Assembly (NCBI GenBank): GCA_026770585.1
Contig: MU647169.1
Span: forward strand, 151,962 to 163,103
DNA from: Baffinella frigidus
Lineage: Eukaryota > Cryptophyceae > Cryptomonadales > Baffinellaceae
Direction of reading: 5' to 3'
Length of the DNA: 11,142 nt
The notes beneath the pieces are model-generated. The model was not told where the DNA came from. It was given only the letters and a program-made list of their open reading frames with translations, and ran no database searches. Made by a program: the position numbers and the translations under genes. This document shows, one piece after another, positions 1-5,463 of this stretch. Positions within the stretch are counted from its first letter, which is position 1. Every line of letters starts with the position of its first letter.

Positions 1-7
1 CCTACCC

Positions 8-11
<4 letters not shown>

Positions 12-65
<54 letters not shown>
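12..65. repeat. (AG)n microsatellite
   Basis: About 27 uninterrupted AG dinucleotides. A 12-base flank (CCTACCCCCTCA) at 1-12 recurs at 89-100, so the microsatellite sits inside, or has expanded within, a small local duplication. Confidence 0.98.
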
Positions 66-66
<1 letters not shown>

Positions 67-215
67 CCAACCCGATCCGAGGTGCAACCCTACCCCCTCA
101 ACCCTCACCCAGTCAGCAAAGCTCGGGCGGGGCGGGGTGCGCCCAACCCTAGGGTGCACCCTGACAACTGAACACTACGTCAGACAGGCCCTGGGGGTGG
201 ACATGGCGAAGCTTT

Positions 216-353
216 TCTCTCTCTCTCTCGCTCGCTCTCGCTCTCTCTCTCTCTCTCGCTTTCTCTCTCGCTCTCTCGCTCGCTCGCTCGCTCGCTCGCT
301 CGCTCGCATCCTCTCTCTCTCTCTCGCTCTCTCTCTCTCTCGCTCGCTCTCTC
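216..353. repeat. CT/CG-rich microsatellite block
   Basis: Imperfect (CT)n with interspersed CGCT units, including a run of about seven CTCG tetramers near 278-306. On both strands it produces Ser/Arg/Leu or Arg/Glu low-complexity reading frames that are not genes. Confidence 0.97.
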
Positions 354-354
354 G

Positions 355-426
355 CAGGGTCGAGAGTTGAACCTCGGATCTCACTTCACGCCCAGCGCCT
401 AACCCCGCACCGCTACACCGCAGGCC
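355..426 (-). other. tRNA-like sequence (possible SINE head)
   Basis: The minus strand gives a 72-base segment with a D-arm-like stretch (GTGTAGCGGTGCGGGGTTAG then GCGC) and a B-box-like GAGGTTCAACTC at tRNA-like spacing. The acceptor ends do not pair and the anticodon stem is poor, so this is not a working tRNA. It could be the Pol III promoter part of a SINE or a tRNA pseudogene. On the minus strand it runs straight into a GA-rich microsatellite, as SINE tails sometimes do. The resemblance could be chance in a GC-rich region. Confidence 0.3.
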
Positions 427-440
427 CTGGGAGTGGACGA

Positions 441-516
441 GGCTCTCTCCCCCCCCCTCCCTCTCTCTCTCCCTCTCTCTCCCTCTCTCTCTCCCCCCCT
501 CTCTCCCTCTCTCCCT
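441..516. repeat. CT-rich microsatellite
   Basis: Poly-pyrimidine tract of CCCTCTCT-type units directly following the exon-like copy at 424. Confidence 0.95.
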
Positions 517-600
517 ACCTGATGAACACGACGGCGAGCAGGCGAAGCTGGCCAGAGCCGACGAGCTGAGAGAGACTCGCCCTGCTGAGAGAGACTCGCC

Positions 601-720
601 CGCTCTCTCTCACTTACTCTCTCTCACTCTCGCACACACTCTCTCACACACTCTCTCTCTCACTCTCTGGCACACTCTCTCCGACACTCTCGCGCACACA
701 CTCACTCACTCTGTCACTGA
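601..720. repeat. CT/CA mixed microsatellite
   Basis: Imperfect CTCTCTCACA and CACACT units, about 120 bases. It separates the exon-like copies at 542 and 738. Confidence 0.93.
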
Positions 721-751
721 CTGGCTACGGCGAGCAGGCGGTGGGGGTGGA

Positions 752-806
752 CGTGTGTGAGTGTGTGTGTGTGACAGAGGGAGAGAGAGAGAGAGAGAGA
801 GAGAGA
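752..806. repeat. (GT)n then (AG)n compound microsatellite
   Basis: A GTGTGTGAGTGTGTGTGTG run followed by about 12 AG repeats. It is followed by CCCTCAACCCTCAACC, the heptamer that dominates later introns. Confidence 0.97.
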
Positions 807-869
807 CGCCCACAACCCTCAACCCTCAACCTTGAAGCCTGAGCACAACCCTCAAACTTTGAACCGCAG

Positions 870-929
870 GCGGTGGGGTTGGACGTGGCGAAACTGGCCC
901 TGACGGTCAAGGCGGCAGCGATCCTCGAG
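870..929 (+). CDS. Putative exon A (20 codons) of the unrecognised gene
   Basis: A 60-base open segment between CCGCAG and CTCGAG|GTGCGC, in phase 0 at both ends. It reads AVGLDVAKLALTVKAAAILE, with mostly G or C in third positions. The final codons recur at 1156-1180, where the donor GAG|GTAAGA is stronger. Either segment could be the exon that joins the acceptor at 2074 in phase 0. The peptide is amphipathic and matches no family I can name with confidence. The start codon must lie upstream, possibly outside the window. Confidence 0.42.
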
Positions 930-945
930 GTGCGCCCCGTGCTGC

Positions 946-1152
946 CGTTCAGCTTTTAGCATGTAGGGATAAAAGCTAAACGCTGACCGCGAAACGCTAA
1001 CCCCTACATGCGAAAAGCGTGTAGGGGTTCAGCGTGCAGCCGGGCTGCCGTTTGCCGTTTAGCATCTAGGGAGGCGATTAGCGGTTAGCGGTTCGCGGTT
1101 AGCATGTAGGGGTTGGCGTTTAGTGGTTAGCGTGGAGCGGTGAGCGGTGAGC
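946..1152. repeat. GTTTAGC / GGTTAGC degenerate repeat block
   Basis: Short degenerate units built on GTTTAGC, GGTTAGCG and GAGCGGT, with an 18-base motif GTTTAGCATGTAGGGGTT (best + copies at 1097-1114 and 1475-1492, weaker ones at 953 and 1058). An inverted copy, AACCCCTAC (999-1007), pairs with GTAGGGGTT (1021-1029) around a 13-base loop. Confidence 0.85.
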
Positions 1153-1155
1153 GTT

Positions 1156-1180
1156 GGTCAAGGCCGCGGTGGTCCTCGAG
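1156..1180 (+). CDS. Partial copy of exon A with consensus donor
   Basis: Reads VKAAVVLE (GTC AAG GCC GCG GTG GTC CTC GAG), then GTAAGA, a good GT donor. Its codons parallel the end of the exon at 870-929. No clear acceptor is visible just upstream, where GAGCGGTGAGCG repeats lie, so it may be a duplicated exon 3' edge rather than a full exon. A phase-0 end would splice in frame to the acceptor before 2074. Confidence 0.35.
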
Positions 1181-1211
1181 GTAAGACCCGTTTCTTTCTT
1201 CTTCTATGTTG

Positions 1212-1281
1212 CTCTCGAAACAGGTCCTAGGTAGGCCCGTAAGCCTTGAGTTGATTGATACAAACGTCTATGAGCCTTAAG
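1212..1281 (+). repeat. Dispersed repeat family C, copy 1
   Basis: A 70-base segment starting CTCTCGA and ending GAGCCTTAAG. It matches the reverse complement of 7148-7218 over its length with scattered mismatches and small gaps, and matches 10805-10856 less the 23 or so bases following CTCTCGA. Confidence 0.85.
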
Positions 1282-1497
1282 AGTTCAGCGCGCAGCCGTG
1301 CTGCCGTTTCGCGTTTCGTGTTTAGCGTTCAGCATTGGGCCGTGATATTATTATACAAAGGAACCAGTCTTTCCAGTCGTGTAGCCAGATTGGCCCAAGA
1401 AATCTTTGTCTGCTTAGCGTTGAGCATTTAGGGGTTACCGCGTACCGGTTACTGTTAACCGTTCACCGTTTCGCGTTTAGCATGTAGGGGTTCGCGT
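1281..1497. repeat. Second GTTTAGC-type repeat block
   Basis: GTTCAGCGCGCAGCCGTGCTGCCG near 1284 repeats the segment near 1028 (GTTCAGCGTGCAGCCGG then GCTGCCG). Both contain a GCAGC/GCTGC mini-hairpin. The GTTTAGCATGTAGGGGTT motif recurs at 1475-1492. A roughly 75-base stretch at 1337-1412 (GTGATATTATTATACAAAG onwards) is unique here. Confidence 0.75.
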
Positions 1498-1787
1498 CCA
1501 ACCCCTTTGTCCCCTTGATCTCGCCACACAATCTTGGACCCTGAACCCTGAATCCTAAACCCTGAACCCTGGAGCAGGGCGGACGGGAAGCATCATCCCT
1601 CTCCCTCCGCGCGCTCAACCCCCCCCCCTCCCAACCCCTGGCCTACATCTCAATGCAGCATGGAAGCCTGACCCATAACCCTGAACGCTGTTGCAGGGCG
1701 GTCGCGAAGCATCATCCCTCTCCCTCTGCACTTCCCTCCACCCCCCACCCCCTCCAACCCCTCTCTCCCCCACATCTCGACACACCA

Positions 1788-1789
1788 CC

Positions 1790-1835
<46 letters not shown>

Positions 1836-1880
1836 ACCATCAACCATCAACCCTCAACCCTCAACCCTCAACCCTGGACC
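1788..1880. repeat. (CCCTCAA)n telomere-like array
   Basis: About 11 CCCTCAA or CCATCAA heptamers, variants of the C-strand of TTTAGGG telomere DNA. Interstitial, inside the higher-order repeat. Confidence 0.95.
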
Positions 1881-1991
1881 CTGAACACAAAAAACTGGAG
1901 CAGGGCGGTCGCGAAGCATCATCCCTCTCCCTCTGCACTTCCCTCCACCCCCCACCCCCTCCAACCCCTCTCCCCTACATCTCGGCACACA

Positions 1992-2048
1992 CCCCTCAAC
2001 CCTCAACCCTCAACCCTCAACCATCAACCCTCAACCCTCAACCCTGCC
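1992..2048. repeat. (CCCTCAA)n telomere-like array, second copy
   Basis: About eight heptamers including one CCATCAA variant. It corresponds to the array at 1788 in the preceding higher-order unit. Confidence 0.94.
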
Positions 2049-2073
2049 CCCTGAACACAAAAACCTGGAGCAG

Positions 2074-2251
2074 GGCGGGCGGGAAGCATCATCCCTCTCC
2101 CTCCGCGCGCTCAAATCCCCCCCCGCCACCTCCTCCGGGTCAACGCGGGAGCCTCCCGCGCCGATCTCGGACCTGATCCGATCGGGGGTGTTGATGCCAA
2201 ACCGATCGAGCGTGGTGGATCGCCCGGTTGACTCGCGCCGCGCTCTCGGCG
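2074..2251 (+). CDS. Putative exon B (59 codons + 1 base)
   Basis: Follows GGAGCAG and ends ...CTC GGC G|GTTCCT, so phase 0 in and phase 1 out. It is open throughout. The second half is clearly coding-like: residues 29-44 read PAPISDLIRSGVLMPN, followed by SSVVDRPVDSRRALG, mostly with G or C in third positions. The first half (GGREASSLSLRALKSPPATS) is Ser/Pro-rich and duplicated upstream. An 8-bp hairpin (CGCGGGAG/CTCCCGCG, 2144-2160) lies inside the exon. Phase fits exon A upstream and exon C downstream. No domain recognised. Predicted mostly disordered. Confidence 0.5.
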
Positions 2252-2255
2252 GTTC

Positions 2256-2292
2256 CTCCCTCCCTCCCTCCCTCCCTCCCTCCCTCCCCCCC
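2256..2292. repeat. (CCCT)n microsatellite
   Basis: About eight CCTC tetramers and a C-run just downstream of the putative exon B donor; it forms the start of the intron. Confidence 0.97.
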
Positions 2293-2541
2293 TCAAGTCC
2301 CTAAACCTAAAAACTAAATACTAAAAACCAAACACTAAACACTAAACACTAAGCCCTAAACCCTGAACCCTAAACCCTAACCCCGAAACCCGAAACCCGA
2401 AACCCGAAACCCGAAACTCCCAAACCCTAAACTCCAAAACCTCAACCCCAAGCCCCAAACTCTAAACCCCAAACCCCAAATCCCAAATCCCAAACCCCAA
2501 ACCCTACATCCCAAATCTCAAACCCTAAACCCTAAACCCAG
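2293..2541. repeat. Intron-like array of degenerate telomere heptamers
   Basis: Variant C-strand units: CTAAACA, CCCTAAA, CCCTGAA, CCGAAAC and CCCCAAA. It ends AAACCCTAAACCCAG, which serves as the acceptor of exon C. There is no coding potential. Confidence 0.92.
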
Positions 2542-2610
2542 ACGGAGCGCCGACGAAGCTGGAGGTGCCAGGAGACATTTCGGTGATCTGTGACTTTGCG
2601 CGCACCACGG
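2542..2610 (+). CDS. Putative exon C (69 bases, phase 1-1)
   Basis: Begins after ACCCAG and ends CACCACGG|GTTCAC. The entering G of exon B plus AC gives GAC, then reads GAPTKLEVPGDISVICDFA and RTT, ending on a one-base overhang. Exactly 69 bases, so the exon is symmetric and could be skipped or duplicated without a frameshift. Its last 39 bases plus 14 intron bases are duplicated at 2801-2853. The peptide looks like a folded-domain fragment (KLEVPGDISVICDFA) but I do not recognise the family. Confidence 0.55.
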
Positions 2611-2624
2611 GTTCACTCCAAACC
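2572..2624 (+). repeat. 53-bp direct repeat, left copy (exon C 3' edge)
   Basis: Starts GAGACATTTCGGTGATC and ends ACTCCAAACC; spans 39 exonic and 14 intronic bases including the donor. It matches 2801-2853 at 50 of 53 positions. Confidence 0.97.
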
Positions 2625-2800
2625 CGAAACCCCTAACCAGAAACCCAAAATCACGTGTTACCCAACCACACAGCGGGCTACGAAGGGATTTCCGGCCGGG
2701 TTTGCCCGGCTGTCCGTTACATTATTCGTAGGAACCCCCCTATGCACCTACGGTATTGCCTGTCTTAGGGACTGTGGAATATCCCCTTGGGGGTTATTCC
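2625..2800. other. 176-bp insert between the 53-bp direct repeats
   Basis: Starts with a few CCGAAACC telomere-like units, then unique sequence including CCGGCCGGGTTTGCCCGGC and a hairpin-like TATCCCCTTGGGGGTTAT. No convincing coding region of its own. It may be an insertion that duplicated its target or the spacer of a diverged tandem duplication. Confidence 0.5.
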
Positions 2801-2853
2801 GAGACATTTCGGTGATCGGCGACTTTGCGCGCACCACGGGTTAACTCCAAACC
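2801..2853 (+). pseudogene. 53-bp direct repeat, right copy (duplicate exon C 3' edge)
   Basis: Reads DISVIGDFARTT in the frame of exon C, with Cys changed to Gly, and keeps a donor (CACGG|GTTAAC). Upstream, the frame stays open through RDCGISPWGLFR. The nearest acceptor-like AG (CTTAG|G, 2769) would give the wrong entry phase for exon B. It is therefore a duplicated donor edge or an alternative exon with an acceptor I cannot identify. Confidence 0.5.
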
Positions 2854-3086
2854 ATAAATCATAGACCATAAACCAGAAACCATAACCCATAAACCATAAA
2901 CCATAAACCATAAACCATAAACCATAAATCATAAACCAAATCATAAACCATACACCATAAACCATAAACCATACACCATAAACATAAACCATAATCATAC
3001 ACCACAAACCACAAACCACAAACCACAAACCACAAACCACAAACCACAAACCACAAACCACAAACCACAAACCACAAACCACAAAC
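2854..3086. repeat. (ACCATAA)n then (ACCACAA)12 heptamer array
   Basis: Degenerate ACCATAA heptamers (2854-3000) switch sharply to twelve perfect ACCACAA units (3001-3084). Both are single-step variants of the telomere-like heptamer. The minus strand produces long GLWFVVC-type ORFs that are repeat artefacts. Confidence 0.96.
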
Positions 3087-3154
3087 CATAAACCCAAAAC
3101 CCAAAACCCCAAACCCAAAACCCCAAACCCCAAACCTCCACACCCTGACCGCAG
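3087..3154 (+). repeat. CCCAAAA/CCCCAAA intron end with acceptor
   Basis: CCCAAAA and CCCCAAA units, then CTCCACACCCTGACCGCAG. The final CAG (3152-3154) is the acceptor used for exon D. Confidence 0.8.
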
Positions 3155-3376
3155 GGATCCCGCGGGGCGTGACAGCAGGCTTCTTCGCGCCAGCCTCCAG
3201 GGGGGGGACGCAAATGGCTCCAACGTCAGGCCAAACAAACGGCTCCAAGGTGTGGAAGGGCGGGCTGAGTGGCGGGGCGCCGCGCCCGAGTGACGACGAG
3301 GGGTGGGGGGGGGAGGAGGAGGTGGAGGGGGAGGTGGAGTTGATGGAGCCGATTGTGTCTGATCGCATGCTGTCAG
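3155..3376 (+). CDS. Putative exon D (222 bases, phase 1-1)
   Basis: G from exon C plus GG gives Gly, then IPRGVTAGFFAPASRGG. Open through 73 further codons to TCA G|GCGCGT, which is a GC donor. The second half has almost only G or C in third positions and carries an acidic patch (SDDEGWGGEEEVEGEVELME), then PIVSDRMLS. A motif MAPTSGQ occurs here and, as MAPAS/APTS variants, again in exon E, from a repeated GGCTCCAACGTC-type DNA unit. The exon is symmetric. No family recognised; probably disordered with an acidic segment. Confidence 0.58.
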
Positions 3377-3550
3377 GCGCGTGCCCGAAACCCGAAACCC
3401 GAAACCCTGAACCCTGAACCCTGAACCCTGAACCCTAAACCCTGGACCAAGAACCCTGAACCCTGGGCCCTACACCCTAAACCCCAAACCCCATACCCCA
3501 AACACCAAACACCAAACCCAAAACCCTAACCCCCCCCCCCCGGCGCGCAG
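3377..3550. repeat. Intron D-E: degenerate telomere-like repeats
   Basis: Starts GCGCGTGCC (GC donor), then CCGAAAC, CCCTGAA, CCCTAAA, CCCCAAA and ACCAAAC units, a C11-type run near 3531-3541, and ends GGCGCGCAG. No coding potential. Confidence 0.8.
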
Positions 3551-3819
3551 GGCTCCCATGGCTCTCAACGCTCCAATCCTCAGTCGCGTCCATCACCAAC
3601 CCCTCCCCTTCGCGCCAAGGGCCAATGGCTCCAGCGTCCGGGGCAACGGCTCCAACGTCCCTCCCAACGGCTCCAAGCGCCATGGCGAACTCGCTGCTGG
3701 ACTCGCTGGGCTTCGCGGCGCCGTTATCCCACGCGAGGCCGCCCGTGTCGGACGCGCGGGCGCCCGAGTCGTCGCTGGGGCGAGTGCAGCGCGGGGGGGC
3801 GAAGGGCACGCGGACCAAG
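3551..3819 (+). CDS. Putative exon E (phase 1 in, phase 0 out)
   Basis: GG after GCGCAG completes a Gly codon with exon D. The frame is then open for 89 codons to ACC AAG|GTCAGC. It reads LPWLSTLQSSVASITNP early and MANSLLDSLGFAAPLSHARP in the middle, and from there third positions are almost all G or C. It ends GRVQRGGAKGTRTK. If the donor is not used, the frame continues ten codons to TGA at 3847-3849, so this could be the last exon. Ala/Pro/Ser-rich N-terminal half with repeated APTS-type peptides, basic C-terminus. Not recognised. Confidence 0.58.
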
Positions 3820-3826
3820 GTCAGCG

Positions 3827-3995
3827 TCGCGGGGCCGCGCGCCACGTGATCGCCACGTGATCGCGAGAGGCGGGTGACCAGGCTCCCGCCCAGAGTCGCT
3901 GGGGCGCCACCAGCGCGCCTCTGCCTGCCACCAGGCTGCCACCTGATACGGAGAGCGCACAGCCGTCCCGTCCTGCCTACAGGATGGGCAGCCTC
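3827..3995 (+). repeat. GC-rich dispersed repeat family A, copy 1
   Basis: Shares GTCGCGGGGCCGCGCGCCAC and GTGATCGCGAGAGGCG, and further on CACAGCCGTCCCGTCCTG, with 6474-6598. The middle is diverged. This copy has an extra CGCCACGTGAT duplication. Contains a CACGTG E-box-like palindrome. Confidence 0.85.
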
Positions 3996-4286
3996 GCTCC
4001 TCTCGAGGCGGGTGGGCGGCGCTGCGCCAGGCAGAGCGCCCTGCTCTGAGAAGTGAGCGGCAGCGCCCAGTGCGGCCAGGTTGTGACAGGTCGGGGCGAG
4101 GCCTGCTCTAGGGAGCTCCACCTGGTTGACAAAAGTAGAGACGCGAGAGGGCTGGTTGCGGTTGCGGCGGGTGGCGCCGCGGCTGGCCCGTCTGCCGGGT
4201 GAGGGTGGAGCAGCGTGCTTCTAAAGCGTGCACCACGTGATTAAATGAAATGTACATGATTAGGCGCCGCTTTTTCACCCGAGGTG
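3996..4286. other. GC-rich non-coding stretch
   Basis: No convincing gene or known element. It has imperfect GTTGCGGTTGCGGCGG repeats near 4156 and another CCACGTGATT near 4232, and it borders the direct repeat at 4287. Confidence 0.5.
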
Positions 4287-4328
4287 GCAGCGGCCTCTTC
4301 TTCTGGTGCCAGCGGCAGTGCGCCCTCT
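4287..4328 (+). repeat. 42-bp direct repeat, left copy
   Basis: Starts GCAGCGGCCTCTTCTTCTGG and ends GTGCGCCCTCT. Identical over 42 bases to 4440-4481, with different bases immediately outside. It flanks the left copy of module X. Confidence 0.97.
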
Positions 4329-4349
4329 GAGGATGAGGATGGTACAACG

Positions 4350-4425
4350 CAAGGCAGTCACCTCGGACAGTTGGCTTCGGCGTCCGCGTGACCGGTCACG
4401 CGGGCGATCAAGAGCCTGCCGGCGG
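4350..4425 (+). mobile_element. Module X, left copy (76 bp)
   Basis: Starts CAAGGCAGTCACCTCGGACA and ends AGCCTGCCGGCGG. Its core CCGCGTGACCGGTCACGCGG (4384-4403) is a perfect 20-bp palindrome. The same 76 bases occur in inverted orientation at 5464-5539 with one mismatch. It sits between exact 42-bp direct repeats, with 21 and 14 bases of extra sequence on its two sides. I infer a small non-autonomous insertion; no known family assigned. Confidence 0.55.
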
Positions 4426-4439
4426 GGCTGTTTAGTGGT

Positions 4440-4481
4440 GCAGCGGCCTCTTCTTCTGGTGCCAGCGGCAGTGCGCCCTCT
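4440..4481 (+). repeat. 42-bp direct repeat, right copy
   Basis: Identical to 4287-4328, 111 bases apart edge to edge. Confidence 0.97.
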
Positions 4482-4522
4482 TCCCTGCCCTCTCGGGCGA
4501 GAGGGAGAGAGAGAGAGGTTTC

Positions 4523-4592
4523 TTATGAGCGAGGCACCCCTGAGGTGTAATGTACTGATTGACATTACACCTCAGGGGTACCTCGCTCATAA
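4523..4592. repeat. 31-bp near-perfect inverted repeat (head-to-head MITE ends)
   Basis: Arms 4523-4553 and 4562-4592 are reverse complements with one mismatch (a G-U pair in RNA) around an 8-base loop. Each arm is a MITE terminus (TTATGAGCGAGG, CACCCCTG) plus 12 flanking bases (AGGTGTAATGT region). The duplication therefore includes sequence outside the element. Confidence 0.97.
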
Positions 4593-4677
4593 AAAAACAG
4601 CGCCCCCTAGGACCCTACGGTAGGGACCTACGGTGGTCCTAGGGGGGTGGTCGTTTCTTATTAGCGAGGTACCCCTG
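4573..4677 (+). mobile_element. Foldback MITE family 1, copy 1
   Basis: CAGGGGTACCTCGCTCATAA ... TTATTAGCGAGGTACCCCTG, 105 bp. Inverted ends of roughly 40 bases include CCCTAGGACC and GGTCCTAGGGG around a short core (CTACGGTAGGGACCTACGG). The right flank is TA, the left flank CT. No coding capacity. Confidence 0.9.
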
Positions 4678-4944
4678 TACACCACACTACACTACACTGC
4701 ACTACTTTGATCACCTTTTCCACGCCTACCACGCCCCTCATACTGACTGACACTTCTCTACACTACACTACACTAACTGACACTGTTCTGCACTGCACTA
4801 CACTACACTACACTACACCACACTACACTACACTACACTACACTAACTGACACTACTCTGCACTACACTACACTACACTACACCACACCACGCTACACTA
4901 CACTACACTACACTACACTACACTAAACTACACTACACTACACT
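4678..4944. repeat. (ACACT)n minisatellite with higher-order unit
   Basis: Pentamer CACTA/ACACT arrays broken at intervals by AACTGACACT(A/G)(C/T)TCTGCACT. This gives a higher-order unit of variable length. An unrelated island (TTGATCACCTTTTCCACGCC) lies at about 4708-4735. Confidence 0.95.
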
Positions 4945-5015
4945 GAAGAAATGGCAGGAGAGAACAGGTTCACCATGTATTCCTCTGCGAGGATGCGAGG
5001 TTGGAGGCGTTCAAT

Positions 5016-5070
5016 TACAGGGGTACCTCGCTCACAAGAAAACGCCCCCCCCCTAGGACCCTACAGTAGG
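5016..5070 (+). mobile_element. MITE family 1, left-half copy
   Basis: TACAGGGGTACCTCGCTCAC through CCTAGGACCCTACAGTAGG, then abrupt loss of similarity. The right half is missing, so it is a truncated copy. Confidence 0.88.
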
Positions 5071-5113
5071 CGTTCAGTTCAACGGGTGTGCCCAACGAGC
5101 TTGTCGCTGCCAG

Positions 5114-5170
5114 TACAGGGGTGCCTCGCTCACAAGAAACCGCCCCCCCCTAGGACCACCTTAGGGCCAT
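5114..5170 (+). mobile_element. MITE family 1, left-half copy fused to next copy
   Basis: TACAGGGGTGCCTCGCTCAC and the C-run, CTAGGACC, then TTAGGGCCATATGCC. It is interrupted directly by the TACCTCGCTC end of the copy at 5176. Confidence 0.85.
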
Positions 5171-5175
5171 ATGCC

Positions 5176-5288
5176 TACCTCGCTCATAAGAACCCACCCC
5201 CCCCTAGGGCCCTACAGTAGGCCTATGCCTATGGTCCTATGGTGGTCCTAGGGGGGGGGCGGTTTCTTATGAGCGAGGTACCCCTGTA
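5176..5288 (+). mobile_element. MITE family 1, near-complete copy
   Basis: Begins TACCTCGCTCATAAG, lacking CAGGGG, and ends GAGCGAGGTACCCCTGTA. The core has CCTACAGTAGGCCTATGCCT. Together with 5114-5170 it forms a nested or recombined tandem. Confidence 0.9.
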
Positions 5289-5334
5289 CGCGATCCTTCA
5301 GTATGTTATCTCTATGTTTGCTACAATGCGAATC

Positions 5335-5444
5335 GGCTATCCCTTAAGTGGCCAGTAGGCTCATACGCCCTACTGTAGGGCCCTAGGACATGCCTAGGAC
5401 CTCTTGGCCCTCAAATTTGTCGGCATGGCCACTCAAGGGATACC
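5335..5444. mobile_element. Foldback MITE family 2, copy 1
   Basis: Ends GGCTATCCCTTAAGTGGCC (5335-5353) and GGCCACTCAAGGGATACC (5427-5444) are inverted with one mismatch and one gap. Interior GTAGGCTCATACGCCCTACT and GTAGGGCCCTAGGACATGCC resemble the core of family 1, so the two families may be related. No coding capacity. Confidence 0.75.
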
Positions 5445-5463
5445 GCCACACCTAGAAAGGCAG
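5420..5463 (+). repeat. 44-bp direct repeat, left copy
   Basis: TCGGCATGGCCACTCAAGGG to CCTAGAAAGGCAG, identical over 44 bases to 5558-5601. It overlaps the right end of MITE family 2 copy 1 and ends exactly where module X begins. Confidence 0.97.

Larger units (their letters stand above)
185..760 (+). pseudogene. Degenerate tandem exon-like copies
   Basis: Short coding-like segments, each directly after a CAG, recur at 188, 424, 542 and 738, with a fuller version at 870. Those at 188, 424 and 738 read ALGVDMAKL, ALGVDEAL and AVGVDV. The one at 542 is preceded by an in-frame DGEQ and reads AKLARADELRETRPA. Each is cut off by a CT, CA or GT microsatellite. The pattern suggests repeated duplication of one short exon and its acceptor, followed by microsatellite invasion. 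None has a full-length exon except the copy at 870, so I treat these as exon relics or decoy acceptors. The protein family is not recognised. Confidence 0.4.
1571..2073. repeat. Tandem higher-order repeat carrying duplicated splice acceptor
   Basis: The block GCAGGGCGG(A/T/G)CG(C/G)GAAGCATC followed by ATCCCTCTCCCTC occurs four times, with its CAG ending at 1577, 1696, 1903 and 2073 (spacing 119, 207 and 170). Copies 2 and 3 also share CACTTCCCTCCACCCCCCAC and the following CCCTCAA arrays. Each copy starts with an acceptor-like CAG and the in-frame peptide GGREASSLSL. Only the fourth continues into a convincing exon. Confidence 0.88.

Noticed and set aside
137-384. Ser/Arg/Leu-rich + frame and Arg/Glu-rich - frame
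   Set aside because: Produced by the CT/CG microsatellite; no independent coding support outside the few residues noted as exon-like.
870-929. Resemblance of VGLDVAKLALTV to the N-terminal motif of IS110-type transposases
   Set aside because: Only about a dozen residues, no downstream catalytic motifs, and a eukaryotic exon-like context.
2854-3086. CRISPR-like array
   Set aside because: The units are contiguous 7-base repeats without spacers.
2765-3368. Long minus-strand frames rich in GLWFVVC and GLWFMVY repeats
   Set aside because: They are translations of the ACCACAA/ACCATAA heptamer arrays, where a 7-base unit keeps a frame open in 21-base cycles. The + strand exons here have better coding signs.
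3874-4056. 60-aa + frame in the GC-rich repeat
   Set aside because: Lies in dispersed repeat family A, and the second copy at 6474 does not preserve the frame.
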